From contig OX485808.1 of NCBI GenBank assembly GCA_950295325.1, forward strand, positions 37,096,527 through 37,160,526: a stretch of 64,000 bases of DNA, given 5' to 3'. Each line of letters begins with the position of its first letter. Position 1 is the stretch's first letter. A model generated the notes under the pieces. The model was not told where the DNA came from. It did no database searches and saw nothing but the letters and a program-made list of their open reading frames with translations. The position numbers and the translations under genes are program-made. Shown here piece after piece: positions 47,415-57,405 of the stretch. Origin of the DNA: Polytrichum commune. Lineage: Eukaryota > Streptophyta > Polytrichopsida > Polytrichales > Polytrichaceae.

Positions 47415-47963
47415 CACGGGTAGGTCACTCTAAGGCATTTTTGTGCACCACGTGCGGCTCAGGGTTTTTTGTTTTGGGGCTATTTACCTTCAAGGGTTGA
47501 ATTAAAGCCTCCCTATAATTACTTGAATTTCAAAAATGGCCCATTTGTTTGCACCCTTCCATTACTTATATTGTCCAAGTCACTGCAATTTTTTGTACTC
47601 TATATTCCTTTTAAGTAATAAAAGCTAATCTACTTCCTGTTAAGGGAAACCATGGAAACAAAGAAGGGTGCAAACAATAATATCATTGCAAACAAAGTTA
47701 TGAAGAAAACACATAGGAGACCATAGCAAACATTATACTAAACATACCTTCTAGGAACCTTATATTCAGCCCCTATATTAATTTTACAAAAAAATAATGG
47801 CCCACATTTTATGTCCATCTAACTTACTTATAATGGGATTGTCTACATTTAATGGCCCCTTCATTATTTGGAATTCCTTTATAATTTTTATTTCAAATGA
47901 TTTCAATCCTCTCTATATTATGCCGCACGTCGTTTTTAAAATGCACTAAGTGACCTACCCGTG
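47415..47963. mobile_element. MITE with 8-bp TSD, family CACGGGTAG, copy 2
   Basis: The 549-bp element has ends CACGGGTAGGTCACT and AGTGACCTACCCGTG. The TSDs are GGAAGCCA (47407-47414) and GGAAGCAA (47964-47971), 7 of 8 identical. It shares nearly all of its interior with the 30702-31328 copy but lacks about 80 bp of internal sequence present there. Confidence 0.88.
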
Positions 47964-47987
47964 GGAAGCAACCCTGAACAACTACGA

Positions 47988-48033
47988 GGGTGTAGGGTGT
48001 AGGGTGTAGGGTGTAGGGTTTAGGGTTTAGGGT
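47988..48033. repeat. Interstitial telomere-like tract
   Basis: (TGTAGGG) units are followed by TTTAGGG repeats and TATATAA. It starts 25 bp beyond the MITE right end. TTTAGGG is the plant telomere repeat; TGTAGGG is a one-base variant. Confidence 0.7.
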
Positions 48034-48039
48034 ATATAA

Positions 48040-49900
48040 ATGTGTCTTGTTGCACTCGAAGCCATAAATGAATGGCGCATAGGTCAAATGAGGGGGCCAA
48101 GTCGCTTGTGGTTCTAAAAACAAATGTATATAGATATCACAATAGTCTAATTCATGAACATGAACGTTGGTTACATTTCATGTTATGTTTGTTATGTATG
48201 TTATGTTACGTCGTAGATGCGTTCATATTTAGTGTATAAATCTCTAAATATCTTATTTAGTGTAGTGACACTAGAACACACCAACATGTATTTAAGGACA
48301 TGTTCTGCTCAACTTGCATTGAATAGATACAACTATATATGTTTAGATTTTTCATCAAACATTTGTTAAAACAAATAAAGTTGACTACATTTTTTTTGGC
48401 AAGCCAAATCAATAAAAACTATAGGTACAAAACACAACTACAATAAGTATGATATTTAGTGTTTGATACACTAAATACAAGTGAATACACAATATATCAA
48501 TAACCATATGAAAGTAATAAACATTAAATATAAGCTATAGTAATATGTGACATTGACATGTTTGAATTTAGTGTTAGTAAGGATGTGAAAAGAAGAAATA
48601 TACGTGAGAGTAGAAGGTAGCAACACATTTACTTCTAACACTAACTGTCATAGGATTGAAAATTAATGTTGAGCATGTAAGGGTGGTAACCATAGTCCGC
48701 CAAGAGCCTAAGGCTAGTGTAAATGCAGCCTACAAAATTTGTGACTTAGCCTATAAAATTTTGAAAGTGTAGGACAAAGAGCCTATGGACAATTTTAAAA
48801 CATAGGATATCAACCTATGTGGTAAAAAACATGTAGGAAATTTTGCCTACAAAGTTTTTAAAAGAGCGGATTTTAGCCATTCATCCTTCTTCAAATTGGG
48901 AAATTAGTTGGCCTAAGTACATATCTTTAGGCTAATACTCGGGGCTCTTGAGTGGCACATAGGCGGATATCAATAATAGCCCTGACTCCCTCCCCGTCGA
49001 TCTTTACAAATACCACAGCCCAAGCCCCATCACCGCATAGAGGTTGAATCAGAAGATGGTGAGGACTTTCACCCTTAAACTCATTTGAATTTTAGCAACC
49101 TTTCATAACTTATAATCAACTCTTTAAAAAAGAGTTGGTTAATCCTTGGCCTTCAAACGTGGTGAAGGGCTTAGCCAGGTTCAATTCCTGCCAAGGATAC
49201 CACTTAGTACTCAAATTTTGAATTTAAAGCCTACAACATTAAAAGATATGAAGGATTTTAACCTACTAAAAATTAGTTTTAAAGGCAATTGGCAGGTAAC
49301 TTAAAAACTCAAAAGGTTTTCAACTTACAAAAATTTGATATTGTAGGATGCAACCTATGCCATGAGGGAAATAACCTATGCCCTTTTAAAGAGGTAGGCA
49401 ATTAACCTCAATAACTTCGAAAACTTTTCGGACACTGGTGGTAACAACACTACATATAATCAAATCCACACATCATATTTTGTGTAGTTATTTAATAGCG
49501 GAATTAAGAGGTTAGTTGTCCAAGGTCATTTGATGGTTGGCGCCACGAAGAGGCAAGCTAAATATGGATGCTCTATTACCAACAAGAAGCGGGAAATTCT
49601 GTCAGAAGGTTTGAACTTAGGTTTAGGGTTTACGTTCGGGCGGGAAAGGGATCCAAAGAGGAAGGCCAAGGCGGAGGCGGGTAGTATAAAGTACCAAACC
49701 CCCCAAACTTTGCTCCTTTTTTCTCATCTCTCCATTCTGAAATGGTTGCAAGCTCTCTCAAGTAGTGGTGGAGTGCAAGGTTCGTGTATGCATCCGTTGA
49801 TGAGTAGCTAATTACAACAGCCATGCACGGCCTGAATTCTTCCAATTAGTATCCACGTAGCTGAATATGGAAGATTACCGCAATTTAAGGCGGAATTTGC
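48040..49900. other. Intergenic; contains a tRNA-like foldback
   Basis: No gene. A CCTACAAA-/CCTATAAA-rich stretch lies at 48720-49420. 49142-49202 has a tRNA-like terminal stem, a B-box-like GGTTCAATTCC and an encoded CCA (see findings). A GC-rich patch at 49620-49690 precedes the palindrome array. Confidence 0.4.
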
Positions 49901-49904
49901 GGAA

Positions 49905-50853
49905 TGTTTGGGTCGCTCGACCCAAACCCACCCCCATAGTGAGGTTTGGGTCGAGCGACCCAAACCCACCCCTATCACGGGCTGGGCCTGGATTAGCAAG
50001 CCCATCCTGTCACGAGGTTTGGGTCGCTCGACCCAAACCCACCCCCTCTCACAGGCTGGGCCTGGATTAGCAGGCCCATCCTGTAACGAGGTTTGGGTCG
50101 CTCGACCCAAACACACCTCCATTGTGAGGTTTGGGTCGAGCGACCCAAACCCACCCCTGTCACGGGTTGGGCCTGGATTAGCAGGCCCATCCTGTCACGA
50201 GGTTTGGGTCGCTCGACCCAAACCCACCTCCATTATGAGGTTTGGGTCGAGCGACCCAAACCCACCGCTATCACGCGCTGGGCCTGGATTGCCAGGCCCA
50301 TCCTGTCATGAGGTTTGGGTCGCACGACCCAAACACACCTCCATTGTGAGGTTTGGGGCGAGCGACCCAAACCCACCCCTGTCAGGGGTTGGGCCTGGAT
50401 TAGCAGGCCCATCCTGTCACGAGGTTTGGGTCGAGCGACCCAAACCCACCCCTATCAAGGGCTAGGTCTGGATTACCAGGCCCATCCTGTCACGAGGTTT
50501 GGGTCGAGCGACCCAAACCCACCCCTATCAAGGGCTGGGTCTGGATTACCAGGCCCATCCTGTCACGAGGTTTGGGTCGCTCGACCCAAACACACCTCCA
50601 TTGTGAGGTTTGGGTCGAGCGACCCAAACCCACCTCCATTGTGAGGTTTGGGTCGAGCGACCCAAACCCACCTCCATTGTGAGGTTTGGGTCGAGCGACC
50701 CAAACCCACCTCCATTGTGAGGTTTGGGTCGAGCGACCCAAACCCACCTCCATTGTGAGGTTTGGGTCGAGCGACCCAAACCCACCCCTGTCACGGGTTG
50801 GGCCTGGATTAGCAGGCCCATCCTATCACGAGGTTTGGGTTGCTCGACCCAAA
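49905..50853. repeat. Palindrome array, 18 copies, alternating with a second hairpin
   Basis: Eighteen copies of the GTTTGGGTCG palindrome lie in about 950 bp. In the left two thirds and at the right end they alternate with a second inverted repeat, GGGCCTG..(loop)..CAGGCCC, set in CACCCCTGTCACGGG and CCATCCTGTCACGAGG context. Between 50608 and 50760 the palindromes run at exact 38-bp spacing with spacer CCACCTCCATTGTGAG. Both GAGC and GCTC centres occur. The array ends about 190 bp upstream of the DUF7869-type gene. Confidence 0.95.
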
Positions 50854-51046
50854 CCCACCCTCATGCACACAATGGGGATGTGCATAGATGGATCCTGAAT
50901 AAACTGTTGTGCGCTCCATCTTTTTGGAACCCATCGATATAATATTCATACAACATGTGTTATGATAAGGTTTCTGTGTTTTTCTATTGGACCCTATAGC
51001 TTTTGTCAATTCTTTACAAGGTTCCATGTTCATGTGTGTAGGCAAA

Positions 51047-54000
51047 ATGGATGGGTATACTGGAAGAGGGTATTCGTCTGGAGAAGACATGGCCACTTGG
51101 CCATCTGTATCTGAGGAAGAGCTAGACATTGTCGGGGAGGCTACTATGGATGAGAGTTCAGATGAAGAGCATTTCGATATACCTTCGCGTTCTGTACCGG
51201 ACTGTCCCATTCCAGAGTGTGCCGTGCTTTCAAGAGCTTCATGGATGAATTTGGATGTGTTACTTCTTAATGACAATGGGGTTGTTGTGGCGGAGGGTAT
51301 CTGTCGTAACACCCATCCACAAGATTGCATTGATCAAAATCCGCTTGGCACCGAGGACGTTGGGATTGTCATATTGGAGTCACTCGTTCCTTCTGAGGTG
51401 GATCCCACTCATAGGTTCTCCCTCCGCAGGTGGCCATTGAGGAATGTCACGACTGATGGAGTTAGCTTGCGTGAACATGAGCAACGACACATGTAACTCG
51501 AAAAGGAAATGCAATCAAACATGCGGCCACGCAAGGGTCAAAGAAAGTACGATACTGTGGCACGTCCTTCTCCATCTGCAACTGATTGTAAACGTCAAAG
51601 GCTGCTTGGGGAGGAGTCCATAAGAGAAGTTGCCACAAAGGATTGTTGTGTGCATTGTTGTTGCCAATTGTTTCCAAGGGATAAATTGAAGGCCATCCGT
51701 GAAGAAATGTGGCTTGGAGATTTTCGTCTAAGATCCACAAAAAAACTTGATGTCCATAGGGCAATACATGTGAATGGAACGGGTCGCAAGGTAATCACCA
51801 TTGAAAGCATAGACGTGTGTTGTAAGGCATGGTACACCATTTACGGTGTGTCGAAGGCGGACTTCTATAGACAAGTTACTTATGCCAAGGAAGGCCGCCG
51901 GTCCCGTCACCATGGGAACGTGGGTTTAAAGAAACCTAGGGAAGCAACAAGGCAAGCAACGGCAACTCTAGCAACCATCATTGTCCCCCTTGCTGATGCA
52001 ATGCCGCACAAAACACGCACACTCACAACCGGTGAAAAGGTTGTGGAGAAAGTTCTTCCCACAGGCACAAAATGGAAAGACATATTGTTGGACGTTAATG
52101 CAGTTGGCGAGAAGATTGGGTTGGAGCCAATTTCATTGTCAAAATTAAGTGCAATCAAGAAACAAAACTTTAGCGAATACATTACAAAAAGACGAGGGGA
52201 CAAATTTGCCAGGTGCTCTAATTGCGAGAAGTTGAAGCGCCTCCGGGATGCACACACGATGGGTACCGAGTCATATGCAGCGCATCAATTGAACTATTTC
52301 AAGCACGTAAACATGCAAGAGGCACACCGTAATGATTACTACACAAATAGAGCTTTGTCCATCTCCAGGCCCTTGGAGGTTCTTACGGTCATCCATGACA
52401 AAATGGACCATGCCAAAACAGCCTCCCCATGTTTTGCAAATCGAATCAAGGCCACGGATGGGTTTTTTAAGTTGCCTGTATCGGTTACAGGTGAACTTCG
52501 AAACAATGTCATGACATACCCTAAATGTTGTGGTTTTTTATTCCGTGATGTACTGGAGAACATGGATTCCTTCATAATGGTTTATTCATACATAGATGCT
52601 AATCACGTTGGGTTGGCATTGCAGGAATGATTGCACATGGACACGGTGATGTCAAGTTTGCTTATTATGCTCTTGATTTGTATCCAACGGATTCAAACCA
52701 CACGATAGGATCATTTGCAAGGCTTTTACGTGATTTAGAGAAACCACCAGCCTATTCTTCAGGATTGTTATTTGAGAACACGGGTTCAACACCTTTATAT
52801 GAAGCGGTGTTGGATGGAAAAGATGTATGCTTGCATTCGTTGCCCGAGCCACCCAATGAACCCGTGATTGCCAAGAAGTTGCCTCCAACTTTGCGTGTCC
52901 AATTGGACAATTGTGCCAAGGACAATAAAAGCAGATATGTATTTGCATATTGGTCGTTGTTGGTTGCGAAAGGCATTTTCAAGGAGGTTTTTGTGTCCTT
53001 CCTATTGGTAGGCCACACGCACGATGATATTGATGCATCTTTTGGGCGGTGGAGCATGAAGTTGCGGGAGGAGGATTTTCCTACAATCCCATTATTGATG
53101 AAGTCGTACATGGATTTGGAGAATGTTCCCGTCATCCCCCATATGATTGAGGAGGTGCCAGACTTCAAGGCATTTATAGAACCTTATATTCGAAGTGGAG
53201 CTCACCGATTGATCGGGCATACGAAGGCACAACAATTCCGGTTCTACATGCGTGACGATGGTGTCCCGGCCATGCAATACAAGTTGTTGTGCACGACACA
53301 AGACTGGAGCCCGCCGGAGGGTCTTCTTGTGTGGCGCGTGGATGCGGATGGGAAGACCATGTTACCGGATGGGGAGCCTAGCCCTTGTAAGCCAATAGCC
53401 ATGAAGAATTTGGAGGATATTTTGAAAGGTATATCAGGCTTCATACAATATTGGGAGAGTTTGAAGATAGCGGATGTTGGCGGATCATGTTGGCATCGTT
53501 ATGGGAGTTGGATACATTATTGGACACGTGTTCGTGCCGCCTTGGTAGACCTCCACCAAGATAGCCCTCATACTTTGATGTCGCAACCCTTGCTAACCCC
53601 CTTAGCAATCTTGCCAATTTTCAATTCTAGCAAAGGTTACGAGCGCTAACCATTCGCATTCCGCCATGCTAATGGTTAGCTCATCCTACCCCGGACCTTA
53701 TAGTTCATAGGAGGGAACCAACCCTCCTACTTTGTTTTAGGGACTCACCCCTTAATCGGTAACCCATTCCTAGATGTGGACTTCCATCCATGGAAGTCCA
53801 ATCCCATGTTGATCATCGCGTTGCCGGAGCAACACTACAACAACCCGAACCATACTAGGCAACTATGGCCTCACATTGGGCCAATGCCCATGGAGGCCGT
53901 GCCGTTCGGCCTCGGGTGGGTGAGGCCACACCACCTCACCCATATAAGCCTCTAGGACTTCACGCGGGGCCCCTACCCCACCGTCAACCAACCTCTTGTC

Positions 54001-55089
54001 TCTCTACCAAGAGTTGGGGCCAAGTGGACATTTTCCTTTAGCTGCTGGGCCTAGAACCCCCCCAGCAGCTTCAGACCATCATAACTTCCTTTTATGATGT
54101 CTGATCATAACAACCAACCACTCCATGTTCATCTACGCTTCACGTAGATGCCGATGGACTCCTCACTTGCTCAATTTGAGCAAGCCTTGAGGAAGTTATG
54201 CCTGTTTGAACCTTGGCAGTCCCGGGAATCACTCCCAGGCACTGCTGTACCAGGGCGCTGTCCCGGGACAGCGCCCCACTCAAATGGCCATAACTCCTAG
54301 CTCACACCTCCGATTGAGGTGTTCTTGAGCTTTCTAGAATCACCACGCCATGAGCTACGCATAACTCATGGCCTTACCCTTGTGCCTCCTAATCTTCGTG
54401 GGTGGGAGGCGTTCCCAACGCCCGGGGCCCTCACCCACACTAGGATCACTTGGGCCCTCTCACCAAGGGCGCCACAAGTCCCGGGTGTCACTCCGGGGTC
54501 CCCCTTGTGCCCATGGTGTTTCGGGCACTCCTCATGGAGAGGTGCGCGACATTTGAGGCATGGATTTTGGCCACAAACACGAGTCGATGTACAAGCTTTA
54601 GAGGCTAGTCTTTTGGGAAATGGAGAGGTTCGAGAGGAGTTTGATGTGGACGACCATTACGTGGGGCCTGCTAGTAGTCGTCCGCCACCATCTTTCCGCA
54701 TTGCAGTGGATTGTCATGAAGGATATATGCTCATTTTGCGTCCTGGAGACGAGACATATGTGAAGCCAGTGTGGGTGGCAAGAGCTTTGTCCAAACCCAA
54801 TTTTGTAACTTCCAGCCCTCATTTTCGACAAATACAAGTGGAGTACTACCGACCGACGGCAAGGAATGAAGATGTGATTCGGCATTATACAGGCTGGGAT
54901 ACAAACCCTAACTTTCGGTGGAAGGTGGATTCTGAGCACGGTCCATCTTGGGTAGATACAGATTCCATATTCATAGCATGGAAACCACGGAAAAACCATA
55001 GTGGATCAGTGTCCATCCCTCAAAAGTACATAACTTTTGCAAAAGACAACCTTGCTCGGATCGCAGAAGAAGCAACCCACGTTGAATGA
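51047..55089 (+). CDS. DUF7869-type protein, three exons, one in-frame TAA
   Basis: I assemble exons 51047-52532, 52625-53635 and 54596-55089; phases agree and total 997 codons. The 92-nt intron (GTTTTT/TTGCAG) and the 960-nt intron (GTTACG/ACAAG) each join codons at phase 1. An acceptor-like TGTGTAG precedes the ATG, so a 5' UTR intron is likely. The N-terminal third is acidic. Then come Cys clusters (CCVHCCC and FARCSNCEKLK), a motif VIHDKMDHAKTASP, then LRVQLDNCAKDNKSRYVFAYW and FLLVGHTHDDID, the signature run of DUF7869 proteins. The spaced Asp residues look RNase H/DDE-like, which is my inference. A C-terminal domain (PVWVARALSKPNF, VEYYRPT) follows. TAA at 51494-51496 interrupts exon 1 between EQRHM and LEKEMQ in an open frame; ATG 51509 could restart. 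Multicopy, TE-like character is suspected. Confidence 0.7.
54253..54276. repeat. Perfect 24-bp GC-rich palindrome
   Basis: Arms GGGCGCTGTCCC and GGGACAGCGCCC abut without a spacer, inside the long second intron of the DUF7869-type gene. The surrounding 53.7-54.6 kb is GC-rich, unlike flanking DNA. Confidence 0.9.
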
Positions 55090-57045
55090 GAAGTTGGTAG
55101 GATTGTGTTAGCATGATTATAGTGTAAACAGTAATTCTACGAACATATATTACTCATATGTGTGCTCTTCAAAATTGGGGCAGAGTTTGGGTAGAACTTA
55201 CGAATACTATATTGTTTTGGAGTTGGATGAATATCCATTTACTATATTTCAATACAAATGTGAAGTTCATTTTTTTATTAAGTTTGGGACTAAATTGTCC
55301 ATTGAAAAAATATGCATTTATTACATGCACTTTGTATGTTGCAATGTCTATATTCTATGGAGCATGCTAATAATAGAAATCATTATATATATATTTTTGG
55401 GTGAAACTTGTTTGGAGTGCTCTACCCAATGTGTTTTTGTTGATGAAATTGGTGTTGAGTGCTCTACCATATGTGCTTATGTCCGCACATCATAGGTGTG
55501 GGATATTAGAACATTTAATATATTTGAGATTGTTGACAATATAGTTTCAGGCATCTTCATGTTGTTTGATCCATATATTAATTTGAGACTAGAGAAAGTC
55601 TCAATTTAACGAATATAGTGTTATATGTAAGAAACAACAATTGAGACATCAACTATCTAATATTGTTGGTGTTCAGAATGTGACAAAGCTTTTTATTATA
55701 GATTGTACGCATATTCTTAATGCGTGTCAAATATTCCATGTTTCATTCAAAATCTTACAGTTTCTAACATTCTCAAGTAATTTGGAGAACCTCCAAATTC
55801 TATTCCAAAACATTTTCATCACATGTAAGAAATAATAACATTGAAGGCGTTTTGCCGCTGTTGAAATTGAAGAACCTCTCTTTCCCCTTGATTTGATTAC
55901 ATTTAATAGATTCAATTTGATATTTCATCGAGGTCATCACATAGCTTCACGGTCATAAGTTATATTTGTTTCCATATTACAGGTCTACATTGATATTGAA
56001 TTTTGAATTGAAATGTTTGGATTATAGTTTAGAAATAGTTGTGTAAAGAGTACGTTGTTGACTTTGTCACACTTAGTACAAAAAGTGATTCCATAATGTG
56101 CAATCATCTTATAGGCCCACCATAATACGGTGAAAATTATAATGGTATGCATAACATTACTCAACACTTAGTGCTCATTCAATGGGCCCTCAAAATATAA
56201 TAGTCGGATGCTCAGAAAGTTGTGCATGGAGACTTAGATTTTAATTAAGATCCATGCATCCAACTGTCATATTCCAAGGGCCCACATCACCAAGTAACAC
56301 CATGTGATGCATTAGAAAGAGCAAAACAAATTTTGTATATATATATGCATGACACTATTATTTAGTGAAGAATGCATTTTGGTTTGTAGGAGTTTTGAAT
56401 AAGGGGTCTCACACCATACAAAAGGCTTACCTTTCCAAAGAAGAGTGCGCTACCCCCTTACCATGTAGTCGTTTATGACTAGCAATTTGAATCAAAATTT
56501 CACATGGAATTACACTAAATATAATACTTAGTGTCACTTACTATTTGGAGTTACACAATGCTACATCTTCTTACTAATAAAGTTCATCTTTTACCAAGTA
56601 AAGATGACAATGTTCTATAATGTTCAAACAACCAATATGACCTTTGTTGAGAAAATAATGAGATATACATCAAATAGTGAGTGACGATAAATACAATATT
56701 TAGTGTAGTAATCCCCTTCCACCATTTGACTGCTTCAAGGAAAAATATTAAAATATTAAAAAATATATACATGAATACACATATATATATATATATGTAT
56801 AGATGAAAGGCGCTTAGGTCAAGAAGTTAAAAAATGAGATTAAAGTTATGTAGCATAAGAATATATAAAATTTATATAAGTTTTAGGATATGAAACTTAC
56901 TAGATATACTTCATAGTTAAACCTGATAAAGACCGATTTAAATTCAATGTAAATTTACAAATCATACCAAACATGGGGCAAACGTGTCGGCCTATCTAGC
57001 CATACCATCAAAGTGAAGTAAAAAACTCTACATCTTCAATGAATA
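55090..57045. other. Intergenic, AT-rich, no gene seen
   Basis: 3' flank of the DUF7869-type gene and AT-rich DNA with a TA microsatellite near 56778-56795. 55500-55630 loosely resembles 47140-47240. Confidence 0.45.
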
Positions 57046-57049
57046 AACA

Positions 57050-57405
57050 GTCTCACTTGCATGTGACGTACTTCCATCGCATGTATTTCAATATGGCTAG
57101 TTGGACTCATCCATTTTCAATTGTCTTGCTCCAAAAGTTACTTCAATCATATGCGTCTAACATGCCCTCTCTAATGGTCTTGTGTACTTACACAAGGGAT
57201 ATCCTAACTCCCATGCGCATAGAATAAAATGTCCCGGAATTTCGACCCGAGTTCAAATTACATACCTTCGAAGATACTTTGCCTTATTTCTCGTTAATGA
57301 ATTAAACTAGGCGGTATGAGGCCGAACTTAGCCTAACTGAGTGACTAGGGGGGACTCGCAACTTATTCTTCCAACTAATTTGGAGATTTCAAAAGACGTT
57401 GACTA
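57050..57405. repeat. Dispersed repeat, segment E
   Basis: Diverged copy of 29580-29700 plus 30325-30555, same orientation (CATGCCCTCT or CATGTCCTCT, AGTTCAAATTACA, GGTATGAGG, CTTAGCCTA, GGAGATTTCAAAAGA). Intervening sequence present at 29.7-30.3 kb is absent here. Confidence 0.65.

Noticed and set aside
49807-50821. Long overlapping ORFs on both strands rich in VWVERPK, FGSSDPN and LGRSTQT
   Set aside because: These arise because the palindrome has no stop in any frame. All six frames are open equally, so there is no evidence for a real protein.
49905-50853. CRISPR-like array (palindromic repeats with short spacers)
   Set aside because: The spacers are nearly identical within each array and only 10-18 bp, and the context is a plant-like spliced genome. 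It is a eukaryotic palindrome/satellite array, not CRISPR.
19430-51496. Reassigned stop codons (TAR read as Gln) explaining several in-frame stops
   Set aside because: GDPD and EBP2 end at TAG and TAA exactly at their expected C-termini and use CAA/CAG for Gln. The extra stops are confined to TE-like genes, so decay is the better explanation.
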